Assembly: GCA_003427395.1 (NCBI GenBank)
Contig: BFEA01000232.1
Coordinates: 513,103 to 541,895, forward strand
Length of the DNA: 28,793 nucleotides
Source: Chara braunii
Lineage: Eukaryota > Streptophyta > Charophyceae > Charales > Characeae
Direction: 5' to 3'
Of the stretch, positions 18,696 through 28,099 are shown piece after piece. The position numbers and the translations under genes were made by a program. Numbering within the stretch: the stretch's first letter is position 1; every line of letters begins with the position of its first letter. The notes under the pieces were generated by a model. That model did no database searches and was not told the DNA's origin. It was given only the letters and a program-made list of their open reading frames with translations.

Positions 18696-20474
18696 GTCTT
18701 TGGTTGACCCAGTCAAACGCATGCAGTCTGCCTTCCTCCCACCTTCCCCCAGTTCATCCCTTAGTCTGCTTTCAGTCAAAATAAAGATGAAACTTAGATT
18801 TCACTCTCATACATTCCTTCCATTCAATCCGATTAAGTCCTGAAAGAGGCAAAGTCATAGGGGCGATCTCATGCATACATCAGTCAAACTAAAGGGGTAT
18901 AGTGGGTTCATACAGATAGAAAAGGATATACCTGATAATTCCCTGTCTCCAGAACTCCTGAGTTCCGGCAAAGCTCCCGCAATCGGTGGGTAGACTCCCC
19001 ACAGAGTCTTGTTGCGCTCCTAGGGGTTGCAATCACGCCTGCCGCCTTCCTCTCTGAACCAGGATTAGACTGAGAGTAAGAAGGGCAGAAGATAAGGGGT
19101 TTCAGACTCTCGAGATACATGAGAGGGACAAACTCAACTCCCAGGAGAGGGCCTTGATACCTTCACTTGCCTGAGGGCCCCGCAATGATGGCTAACGTGC
19201 GCAACCGTTGGTCAACTGAAGCCATAACTGCAGATCGTTGACCTCCAAATTACCCTCTAAATCGCAACAATACCTTCTCCTTAGCAATCGCAGTCACTCC
19301 CCAGCATCCGCTACTCCAAGTGCAATGGCCGTTGATAAGCCCATAAGCTCGCGGCCCGACTTTGACTACTCTATTCAGTCGGTTGGATAACGCATCAGTC
19401 AACAACAACTCTTCATGCCCGCGGTTCATCTGCATCTAGCTCGCTCAATGGACTGAGCCGTACATCGGCCAACAACTAGCCTGCAACCTTACTATTGCCT
19501 GACGTCGATTCCAACTGACGAGATGAGCGACACACTAGCCAGATAGACGAGTCTCTACCTCGCAGCTCACTCCACAACTCCGCCATTCAACAGGCCATGC
19601 AGCCCATCAGCCAATAGTAACCTTTTAGTTGTGCGACCGAGTATACACAAGTACCACTTACTAGTGCCCATGAGACGCCCTCGACGGCAGGTGGACCAGC
19701 ATCCTCTCTCACTAAAGCACTGCAGTCCTCAGCAACTGTGCACCGCCATATGAGTGGTAGCTACACACCGCAGCGTAGTTCTCAACAGAAGACACAACAA
19801 CCTACTGCGTGTACAACCCGATACTGCAGGGAGTCCAGTAATGATAAATTTTGCACGGCCCCAATGTGTCGCAACTGTAATGGCCTCACCACATAGCTAT
19901 GCCTCTCAAGATTGCGTGGCCGCGTTAGTCTAAAGCAGCAGCACCAGTCCTACGTCAGCAGCACCGTCGAAGCCCTGTAGCAGCCGTGCCTAGGACGACT
20001 AGTAACATGCAGTTCAAGTTTTCGCTGCAAATTCTGGTTGGACTTGTTGCAATACACAGTCGAGGAACGACACAGGTCATGAGTATGTAGACTGAATCCT
20101 CCCCTCCCCTTTTCACTCTGTCATCAATGCATCTGACTGCTCGTCAGGCGGATTCATTCGTTCTTACGAAAACATAACTACAGGGAGGAAAACCATTAGT
20201 ACGAACATGGATACGTCGAGGCAAGGAGTGCACCTCACAAGCACAAGCCCAATCCAACGAGGATTAGCTAGTGCAGAATGAGGTTAAATGTTCCGCTAGA
20301 CATGGAGAGATATGTATCAAAACCGTTGTAGTTCGGCCAACAGCCCACCTATCGGTTCAACCCGTATTGCCCCCTCTACCTCTGCAAGCCAGTTCCAAAG
20401 GCAATGTGCGGGTATACCATGATATCCAACTCGGCCCGCTGCAGCCACTCATCCAATTGCCGCAAACAACCCTG
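18696..20474. other. No gene recognised
   Basis: Mixed-composition sequence with only short frames. No LTR ends, RT motifs, tRNA or rRNA signatures were seen. Confidence 0.4.

Positions 20475-20544
<70 letters not shown>
20475..20544 (+). repeat. (CT)n then (ATCT)n microsatellite
   Basis: CT repeats at 20475-20488 pass into about fourteen ATCT units to 20544, then decay. Overlapping plus frames translate it as LSIYLSIY repeats, which are not a protein signature. Confidence 0.95.
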
Positions 20545-20545
<1 letters not shown>

Positions 20546-21434
20546 ATCTATCTCTTCTATCTCTGCTCCTTTCCTTACCGTTGCTCCCGCCTTGTTGCTT
20601 AGCTCAGGTCGGCTCCCTCCTTGGTGATTGCCTGACCTCTACAATCAGTTCTTCCTTTCAGTAACGCACCTGGCCATATGGCTGGGCCAGGTTCAGATGA
20701 TTGTGTTTCTGTGAATTCGTCTGACAGGCATACAGGGCCTACTGCAGCGGCCGGTCCGACTGATTCAGCATCTGAAGGAACCTCCAAAGAACCGGCCACT
20801 AGACGGTTTGATCCGCCCTTCGCCCCCGCTCTCTCCGCCTGGCTGCCCAACTTCACCTGCTTGTGCCAACTCTGACGTCCCTGCTGCGCTATCTGCTTCA
20901 ACGCCCCCCCCCTTTTCGAGTGACACTGAGCTGAGACTGCTAGTGCTCATAGGGGGAGGGGACCGGAGGGGAGGCACAGTGACTGGCCTATCAAAGAAGC
21001 CCGGCCTTGATGCTACCGGCTGCCCCCCTGGCCGGTATCATTCGCCTGCTGCAGCAGGCGTTGCACCTGTTGGTGGGTGCCGCTCCCACATGTTCCTTCG
21101 TTGGAGGCTTGAGCACGGATGTGGCTGCTACGGGGCTCCCGGTAATCCGCAGCCTGTCGCCGTACCGCTATGGTCTCTTCACAACGCCCCGGGCTGCTTC
21201 GCCCTTCTGCGCCCGGGCACAGATCACCATCCTTCGTGCCCCAACGGGCACGCTCACACACGAACCTCTCATGGCAGATGGCAGATGACGGACCGCACGC
21301 CCGCAGCGACCCCTGCCGCCCAGAATCTCTCCCGTGTCGTGGCCAACGCGCCCACTCGCCCATATGTAAATCATGCCGTTCGATACTTCAAAAACGGGTA
21401 GGATAGGGGACTCTTGCAAACTCCCTGATACTTC
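20545..21434. other. GC-rich segment with unassigned open frames
   Basis: Plus frame 20808-21401 (197 codons, Pro/Ser-rich at first) and others are open, mainly because the DNA is GC-rich. None shows a domain I know. A pyrimidine-rich TTCTTCCTTTCAG at 20650-20662 resembles a 3' splice site, so an exon cannot be excluded. CGCCTGCTGCAGCAGGCG at 21043-21060 is a perfect 18-bp palindrome. Confidence 0.3.
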
Positions 21435-21456
21435 AAAAAAAAAAAAAAAAAAAAAA
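21435..21456 (+). repeat. Poly(A), 22 bp, with a direct repeat nearby
   Basis: GATACTTCAAAAA occurs at 21382 and again at 21427, where it runs into 22 A residues. This resembles a short poly(A) retroposition or replication slippage. Confidence 0.9.
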
Positions 21457-21808
21457 CTTGAATGGCCCCGCTAAAATTGTCGCACCCCCAAGGTGCTCGA
21501 CTACCGCGACGACCATCCGTGTCCGGTAAGGCCCGTCGATCCCGATGTCGGCCCCGAGGCCGATCACCAATAAAAAAAAACTTAGAGAAAAAAATTAAAA
21601 GTGGATAAGTAAATAAACAATAAAAAATAAAAATGAACGCCGCGCGTCCCGCTGGCCCACGACGCCGCGCACACCCAGGCTGCGCATGGTTGTGCCTCGC
21701 CGTCAATACCCCGCGCGCGCCGCTCACCCAGACCAGGACCAAAGCTCCCTCTCGCGCGCCCACGGTCAGACAGGCGAGGCTACACCGGGGTGACTTGCAG
21801 GAAACACG

Positions 21809-21834
21809 CCAAATACCCTTGCAAGGGTATTTGG
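21809..21834. repeat. Perfect 26-bp palindrome
   Basis: The left half CCAAATACCCTTG is followed at once by its exact reverse complement CAAGGGTATTTGG, with no spacer. Flanking bases (g21808, t21835) do not extend it. It lies in a segment of CG-rich sequence with no gene. It could be a dimeric protein binding site or the centre of a cruciform. Confidence 0.9.
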
Positions 21835-22091
21835 TACGACACCGGGTACTCGAGGCCGAGCAGACAAAGACAAAAGTTGGCATTTTTAGAGGCCCAGTAG
21901 TTGTAGGCTAGGTCTAGGTGGGTACCAGTTAGCCTGAGTCTAGGGCCTGTATGGGGGATATCAGAGTCTGCAATGATGCTTCCCTCCGAGAGGGAGGAGG
22001 TACCCATTGCTTGGAGGCCGCTTGGCCTAGAGGTCACCGTCTAAGAGGCAAGTTGGCCACTATATCTCCAGGAGGAGCGAAGTGCTCCTCC

Positions 22092-22409
22092 TCATTTGCT
22101 GTGTGCTTGTTTGAAGTCACGCTGCTGGAGCGCTGGTTGGAGCGCTGCTGAGTCCAACATCAGGGAAGTGGAAGAGCGCCCAACTCTCCACCTTGGCTGT
22201 TGTGGAGGAGCCCAGGCTGGAGGAGGAGGAAGAAGAGGACTAGGAACGGGAAGCACCTGGGGCACACCATCTTCATCACCTTGGTGGGCGCTGCATTTGG
22301 AAGACCCCCATTGGGGTAGAGCGACATCAAGAAGCTTCAAGGCAGAGTCGGCCATGGCGGCCTGATTAGGAGCAGCCATAGCTGCTTTGAGTTGTCGTTT
22401 GCACATCAA
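22092..22409 (-). pseudogene. Unassigned minus-strand frame, 105 codons
   Basis: Reads MMCKRQLKAAMAAPNQAAMA onward, Ala-rich then Pro-rich. The same frame continues upstream across a TAG (EAMVDY, stop, GLALMCK), which would fit a decayed gene. No family recognised. It may equally be chance. Confidence 0.2.
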
Positions 22410-22490
22410 GGCAAGGCCCTAGTAGTCCACCATAGCCTCGGCCTTCATCAAGAGGAAGGAGGAGGGCGTCCATGGTTGTGGTGGACCTCA

Positions 22491-22798
22491 TGTTGTGCCT
22501 GCAGTAGGGGAGGGATTCAGGCATTGATTCTGGTTCGACCATTCATTATTACTATTTTTATTACTAATTGTTTGAATAAAGAGGGGAAGAGAAAAGGAGG
22601 AGATTGGTTGGCAAGAGGAAGGGAAATTATCATTGGTCTACGTTGGTGTGCATCTTCTTCTTCTTCTTCTTCTTCTTTCTTTCGTCTACTTCTTCTTTTG
22701 CTCTCTTTCCTTTCAAGTTCATTCATTTTCTTTTGGCAATTGGACGACATTGTGCGTTCTCGTGAATTTGTACTTCGAAATTGGCCAGGATCGTAACA
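22491..22798 (+). mobile_element. Short LTR, 308 bp
   Basis: Starts TGTTGTGCC and ends CGTAACA, giving TGTT...AACA ends of the kind common in Ty1/copia LTRs. AATAAA is at 22575-22580 and (CTT)n-rich sequence at 22650-22700. It is followed by base 22799 and a primer binding site. The start is chosen from the terminal sequence only, since no second LTR copy is in the window. Confidence 0.55.
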
Positions 22799-22799
22799 T

Positions 22800-22811
22800 T
22801 GGTATCAGAGC
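22800..22811 (+). other. Primer binding site for initiator tRNA-Met
   Basis: TGGTATCAGAGC, an exact match to the standard plant site, is one base after an LTR-like end. It is the main evidence that 22491-22798 is an LTR. Confidence 0.8.
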
Positions 22812-22846
22812 GGATTCTACTTGTTGGCAAGAGTTGACTTCGCCGC

Positions 22847-22895
22847 TCCAACCCTAACCTAAGTCGGAGGGCTACCACTTAGGGTTAGGGCTGGA
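22847..22895 (+). other. Inverted repeat after the primer binding site
   Basis: CCCTAACCTAAGT (22852-22864) pairs with ACTTAGGGTTAGGG (22877-22890) with one bulged base and a 12-base loop. TCCA (22847-22850) and TGGA (22892-22895) extend it. It would form a strong hairpin in the leader of the 22491 element. The arms resemble plant telomere repeats, but there is no array. Confidence 0.7.
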
Positions 22896-23563
22896 AGTTG
22901 AGGGAAGTGGGGCAGCGTGGTCAAGGGAAGCTGCCCCGACCTGGTTAGGTCATGTTGGGTCGACATTGGACCTGACCAGGTTGCTTGAGAGTAAGTTTGG
23001 GGTGGCGAGACACTTCGAGAAGACTTTGTCCGACAGTTTGGGAGAGGCGACAGTGAGAGGCACTCACACAAGGAATCTGACCTAAGGGAGACACTTGGCG
23101 ACTTTAGGGCCTCCCTCAAGTAGGCGAGCTTGAGGGAGGTACCCATTCCGCATCAACGGACTGCAAGTTGCTACTTTGATCTTCAGCATCGTCGGGGTAT
23201 CCGGCGTTGCACTTTGGTGTTGGAGTCAGACCCTCGTAGTAGATAGGACACTAGTGTAGGGGTAGCGTTAAAGGGGCCATGAGGACCATATGAGAGGGGG
23301 GTGAGTTCTACTTCATCTCGAATCTCAGGCCACTCAGGTAAGTGTTGTTCACATACAGGATGCCCATGTGTGTGTGTGTGCATGGTATTGATTGTCCTGT
23401 TGGGGCTATTTTGGGTTTCTTTTCCTACTCCTGTATGGTCTTGATTGTGAGTACAAGTATGCAAGCTGCTTTCTCACCTGATAGACGAAGAGATGAGGTA
23501 TCTTGCTTTGGACGCCTTATCTTTCTACAGTGCTTTGTCTTTTTATCTATGAACGGCTGTAGT
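22896..23563. other. Would-be internal region, no pol recognised
   Basis: After the leader hairpin no Gag, protease, integrase or RT motif can be read in any frame to 23563. (GT)n is near 23370. The element is either non-autonomous or cut off here. Confidence 0.4.
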
Positions 23564-23760
23564 TAGTAGGTTCTCTGTGAAGTTGAAATTCGTTTTCCAG
23601 TTTGGCAGAGGCAGAAAGTACGTCCATGTGGAACTCCTTTTGGTTGGGACTCGGTCATCGCCTAGTAGGTTATCTCTAAAGTTGAAATTCGTTATCCAGT
23701 TCGGCAGGGGCAGAAAGTAGGTCCATGTGGGACTCCTCTCGGTTGGGACTCTGTCACCTC
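23564..23760 (+). repeat. Tandem duplication, 99 bp x 2
   Basis: TAGTAGGTT begins at 23564 and 23663. The units share AGTTGAAATTCGTT, GGCAGAAAG and GGTTGGGACTC, with scattered differences. No frame spans it meaningfully. Confidence 0.85.
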
Positions 23761-24660
23761 ACCCACGATTTGCTTCTCATGAATGAAAGTAGTTGCACGA
23801 GGGGGCTTTAAATCATGTGGCCAAAACTAAGCAGAAAGAGGGATTTGGTGAATGGTATGCAGTTGCAAGGAAAATGAGCAACAACGAGATGACTATCCAT
23901 AATACACAATCACATTGAAGGCCAGATAGTATCACAGTGTTCAGAAAGCAGCATTGCACCAATATGACACCAATGGAGTATCGTAACACTGAAAACTAGT
24001 ATCAATGAGAGATTGCTCTCGCCACCACCAACACAAGAGTCCAAGACCTTCTCCTTACTTGGCGCTTGACGCCCAGCCTACTTCCTACACAACTATTGTC
24101 TGCCTACTAATTGACAATGCAACTGTTGACGTCAGCAACTCACGAAGTACTTGAAGATGTCGCCCATGCAAACCATCGCCAATACCAGGTATGTGCCCTC
24201 ACATCATCATCATCATCCTTCTCTATCTCTCCCTCGACTTACACCCACGTTTCTCCTCTATACACCCGAAGACCACCTCTGCGCCTCACTATAGTCCACG
24301 CCCATCCAACTATGGAGTCTGGGCTATGGCGCTGCCCTCAGCAGCGCCCTCCTTCCTACACGACAGCATGCGCTAGCAGCTTGCCTCTTAGCGCCAACAA
24401 CAGCCTACGAGCGTCCGCTCCAGCAGCGCTGCCGCCAGCATGCAAGTGCTGAATGCCTCTCCAAGTCGCGAGCTCTTTTGTATATGGAAAGAGCCCGCCT
24501 GCCTTCGCAACCTGGCTGGCCTGGACCTCGACCGAGAAGCTTATGGTAGGCCTTGGGAGGCTGCTCCTTTGTTGCAGCCACTGGGCCCCATTCAGTTGGG
24601 CCTCCCAACTGTCTGTGTATGAGGCTGCGATTCTCGCCCAGGGCCTGCATTTCGGAAAGG
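23761..24660. other. No gene recognised; may include the rest of the minus-strand LTR
   Basis: Contains a (CAT)n tract near 24205. The LTR of the minus-strand Ty3 element must end somewhere in this stretch, but I could not fix its end. Confidence 0.35.
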
Positions 24661-24891
24661 TCTGGAAGGCCTTGGAATGTCTTTGCTGCTCGGCCTGTCT
24701 GGAAGGCCTTGGAATGTCTTTGCTGCTCGGCCTGTGTTTCCCTCAACCAATTGGCGCGCCACAACTGCCTGAACCTCGAATATGAATTTAACAGCTGAGG
24801 GCCTCTCGTGATTCGTTAGGCCCGCCTTCACTTAGGGCGGGCACATTTGCAACAGGGCCCCTTAGGCTTGCCGAGGACCCAAATCCTCGCA
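24661..24891 (-). mobile_element. 3' LTR (start) of minus-strand Ty3 element
   Basis: On the minus strand TGCGAGGATTTGGG begins at 24891, directly after a purine tract and about 40 bp past the end of pol, where a 3' LTR is expected. A perfect 37-bp tandem duplication (24661-24697 and 24698-24734) lies inside. The far end is not determined and the LTR may extend below 24661. Confidence 0.5.
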
Positions 24892-24910
24892 TTCCCTCCT
24901 CCTTTTCTCT
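24892..24910 (-). other. Polypurine tract (minus-strand Ty3 element)
   Basis: The minus strand reads AGAGAAAAGGAGGAGGGAA, 19 purines without interruption, ending at the TG of the LTR. It is a stronger tract than in copies 1 and 2. Confidence 0.7.
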
Positions 24911-24931
24911 GATAGTCCTCTGAGAAGTCTT

Positions 24932-25369
24932 TTAATATGCAGGCATCTTCCTTTCGTAGCCTGCGATAATTTGAGGTGCTGTTCTCATGAGTTCTTCTTT
25001 GGTGAACCACCGATCTTCCTTGGGATCCAGATGGTGTATGAATCTGACACGATATTGTGTTGTCGGCTTAGGAGGGCGGCCTCTACCCGGAGGTTTAGGC
25101 ATTGGCATCACTTGATGCTCCACGATTCCGTCGATGTCGACTTCACCATCCATGGTTGGGGGCAGCATTGACCGTCCGAAGGGAAATTGTTGAATTTCTG
25201 CGAAGGTGCCAGCTTTGAAGCGTGAAAAACTGGGTGTGTACGTAAATGAGGAGGGACGTGAATCACATAGGAGGGTCCATCCATCTAATCCCCGACTATG
25301 TCTAGGATCTCCCAAGGACCAAAATATAGTGGCATTAGTTTTCTAGATATTCCCATTTCCTGTCCCAGT
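24932..25369 (-). pseudogene. Integrase GPF module and chromodomain-like tail (minus element)
   Basis: The FQVGDRVGVKPSELGQEMG to PVFHASKLAP part is in one frame and contains FGPWEILDIVGD followed by a stop (TAG, plus 25285-25287). After a frameshift near 25180 the frame 24932-25315 gives PTMDGEVDIDGIVEHQ and GRGRPPKPTTQYRVRF...DRWFTKEELMRTAPQIIAGYE, the chromodomain-like tail shared with copies 1 and 2. Confidence 0.8.
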
Positions 25370-26260
25370 TCAGATGGCTTTACCCCGACCCTGTCCCCTA
25401 CCTGAAAGTTGTGAAGGTTGTCTGTGTTTGTTCTTAGATGCAATCATAGCATCTTGAGATTTCGTAATGTGCTCAACGGCCTGCTGCAGCATTTGTTCGT
25501 ATTTGACAACAAATTCTACGCTGCCTGGTGCTGCAGTTGCCTGGTTCTCAGGCAGTAGGAAATCTAGGGCGGAACGGGGCTTCCAACCAAGATGCAGTTG
25601 GTTGGGAGTCATGCCAATGGCGCTGTGTACAGCGTTGTTGTACAGGCTGGCGACGAGAGGTAGTTTCTCGTCCCAGTTATCCTGGCTTGGCTTGATGTAG
25701 TGCCTAAGCAAGTGCTGCACTACTTGGTTCATTTATTCCGCATGTCCATTTGACTTAAGGTGATTCCCTAATGTCATTTGCAGTCTGGTACCCATCTGTT
25801 GGGCAGTGTTTTGCCACAGTTCGCTAGTAAAGCGAACATCCCTATCGTTGACTATGGGCTGAGGTAAACCAAAGTCCCGTACCCAGTTTTCCATAAATAG
25901 TCCGATGACGTAGTCAGTCTTAGCGGTCTCTGATATAGCTATAAGTCTAGCATACTTGGAGAAGCGGTGTACTGTAACAAAGATGTGTCTCTTTCCACTC
26001 CTGCTGGTTACAAGAGTATCCATGAAGTCCATGGACACACTTTGACCAGGACCTTCAGGAATCAGCAAGGGCTTCATTAGCCCAAGCGGAGCCCGAGTCA
26101 TAGGTTTCTCCCGTTGGCAAACCTGGCAGGTCTCAACGTACCTTTTTGCATCTTTCATCATAGTGGGCCACCAAAATCTCTGCACTAGGTTAGCTGATGT
26201 CTTTTTATAGCCAAAATGGCCAGTTGCATCATGGCATTCTTCTAAAAATAAACTACGCAA
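25370..26260 (-). pseudogene. Integrase (minus element)
   Basis: Frames 25733-26260 and 25370-25732 adjoin in the same frame, split by TAA at plus 25733-25735. The zinc finger is HDATGHFGYKK...ETCQVC. Catalytic positions are SMDFMD (Asp kept), NDRDVRF (Asp kept) and NHLKSNGHAE, where copies 1 and 2 have HPE, so the catalytic Glu is Lys (plus 25754-25756). The C-terminal part (MNQVVQHLLRHYIKPSQDNW) is well kept up to the frameshift at HRQPSQ. Confidence 0.88.
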
Positions 26261-26665
26261 AGACTCACTATCTGGAACACAAAGTCTTTTATTCCCTGAG
26301 GTAAATTTGTCATAAGTTAATTTATCTTTCTCTCAAAATTTACGAATGATCTCAGACATAACTGGATCTTGTTGATAGGCCTCCACCAAAGATCGAGTTA
26401 GATTTTCAGATATGCCAAATCCAGTTACAAGTGCACCCAAATAATCTGCCCGACGTGATAGTGCATCAGCCACTTTGTTGTACTCTCCCTTGATTGGATC
26501 AAGTTGATAGTCATACATGTCTATCACTTGAATCCATTGCTTGAGTGCGCCAGAGAGTACAAGTTGTGTCTTGATCTAGCGCAAGGTCTCATGGTCAGAT
26601 TTCACATAGAAGAATCGGCCCAGGAGATAGTGTCTCCAATGGACCAGCTCTCGGTACAGGGCATC
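26261..26665 (-). pseudogene. RNase H fragment (minus element)
   Basis: HWRHYLLGRFFYVKSDHETLR is followed by TAG (plus 26576-26578), where copies 1 and 2 have Trp. The frame 26333-26527 then carries YDYQLDPIKGEYNKVADALS with the final catalytic Asp, ending at TGA (plus 26333-26335). Upstream of YRELVHW the match to RNase H stops, so the first catalytic Asp is absent. Confidence 0.82.
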
Positions 26666-26850
26666 AGTGCCTGCAATCAGGTGGTCGTGGCTGCAACCCG
26701 CCCGGCCCAGCTGCACCCGACAGGCCCGGTCCAGGGGCAGATTTGGGACATGCAGGTGCAACAGGGGTTCAGCCAGGTGGTGGCATGGCCCGGCTGCGGG
26801 CCACAACTGGCTGCGGCATTTGTCGGGTCAGCGGTATAGGCCTCATGCCA

Positions 26851-26887
<37 letters not shown>

Positions 26888-28099
26888 TGTGTATCTATAA
26901 TATTCTATATGCGCACGCGTTTAGGATCAGAGTATACACGCTCATATTTTCCACCCGACCATTCACCCTGAATGAAAAATATGCAAGGCTGGGAATAGAA
27001 AGAACTTCAACAGAATAATCTCAATGTACTTGGACCAAATGAAAGTTTTGTGCATTCATTTTTTGAAGACCTGCAGAAGGCTGCTCCAGAGCGGCAACAA
27101 CATGTTGGAGTTTGTCACTTCGGTTCCATGGGGGCTACAAGTGAGATTCTGGAGTGTCAGTTCAATGTCATTGGGTGGGAAACGGCCTTGCGGCAGCAGG
27201 CAGACGAACTTTGAAGTTGTGAAGCCCCTGAGTGGGCCGACGACAAACTGGCGGGATATGAGTCGCAAAAACAGGGGCGTGCCTTGCTGGTGTACGCACG
27301 CCGAGTCGTGATAGTGGACATGGGTGGGTGAAGTTGGAAAATCTGCAATTTTTTTTTTTTAATATGAAAATATCCATGGGTGAGATGAGATGAGATGAGA
27401 AACATCACAAACTCATCAAATCCAAAAGCAAAGACTCGAAGAGTCGACAAGATGAAAACAACAACAAATGATACTTCCTTGAAAACGTTCCACACACTCC
27501 GTGAACCGCCGCACAATTCGACAAGCTCGCCTATGTCCGTTCCTATGTTAGTAGTGTCGAACATAGACCCAAAGAGGTCGAGTCACTATTGTGTCATCCT
27601 ATTTATATTCACGCAGAATCCTACTAATCGCTGAAGAACTACCGAAAAAACTACCGAAAAAAGGTTAACGAAATCGTCGGGAGCACCCAGCCGACGGTTC
27701 GAAACCGTTAAACCACACTCAAAATGAAACGTGGTATCTGCTCTGGCTCAGGCGAACCGAGGTTCGAACATCACACCGCACTAACAAAACCAAATCATAG
27801 GCAAGAAAACGCGAAAAAGTCTTAAGCGTAAGCGACTGGCCCTCGTTGGATGGACCGAGGGAACGAGCCCAAGAGCCGATATCACCCTGTCTAAAACTGA
27901 CCCTGTCAATCCGAATATCCTTGGCAAAGGGCAATTGGCTTTGGTTGAACGAGCCTAAGAACCGAAAAACCCTGTCCGGTACCAACCCTGTCGGTTCAAC
28001 ATATAATGCAAAGACAGGGTAAAAAGCGTCGATAAGCAAAATTAGAGTCCTATTACGCAAAACATAAAACCCAGAAAAACAAAACAAAACAAAGAAAGA
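26666..28099. other. Intergenic sequence with simple repeats
   Basis: (TG)n at 26854-26886, poly(T) at 27349-27360, and GAGAT repeats at 27381-27400. Minus frame 27719-28087 is in frame with the RT frame at 28100 beyond its stop, but its start is a T-rich tract typical of 3' untranslated sequence. No other gene is recognised. Confidence 0.4.
27861..28020. repeat. Direct repeat with four ACCCTGTC words
   Basis: GAACGAGCCCAAGAGCCGA (27861) and GAACGAGCCTAAGAACCGA (27947) open two diverged units of about 52 bp. ACCCTGTC lies at 27884, 27900, 27969 and 27985, and its complement GACAGGGT at 28013. The block sits just downstream of the minus-strand RT frame. Confidence 0.75.

Larger units (their letters stand above)
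24892..26665 (-). mobile_element. Ty3/gypsy chromodomain-type element, internal 3' part, minus strand
   Basis: From right to left it reads RNase H (partial), integrase, GPF module, chromodomain-like tail and polypurine tract. It is related to copies 1 and 2 but clearly a different lineage (for example WWPTMMKDAKRYVETCQVC against WPGMKADCIEYLRSCKLC in copy 1). RT, protease, gag and the 5' LTR are missing. Similarity stops near 26665, and the adjoining GC-rich sequence is unrelated. Several stops and frameshifts break it. Confidence 0.85.

Noticed and set aside
19151-19161. Minus-strand GGTATCAAGGC, like a primer binding site
   Set aside because: Imperfect match, and the preceding sequence has no LTR-like TG...CA end.
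20271-20664. Two plus frames of 118 and 86 codons
   Set aside because: They run through the ATCT microsatellite and have no other support.
21371-21883. 170-codon minus-strand frame
   Set aside because: It reads through the poly(A) tract and AT-rich low-complexity sequence, with no domain.
24179-24188. Minus-strand CTGGTATTGG, like a primer binding site
   Set aside because: No LTR end lies one or two bases before it, and position relative to the minus-strand Ty3 coding region is wrong for a 5' end.
27694-27776. GGTTCGAAAC and GGTTCGAAC, tRNA T-arm-like
   Set aside because: No acceptor, D-arm or anticodon arm can be built around either, so no tRNA gene is called.
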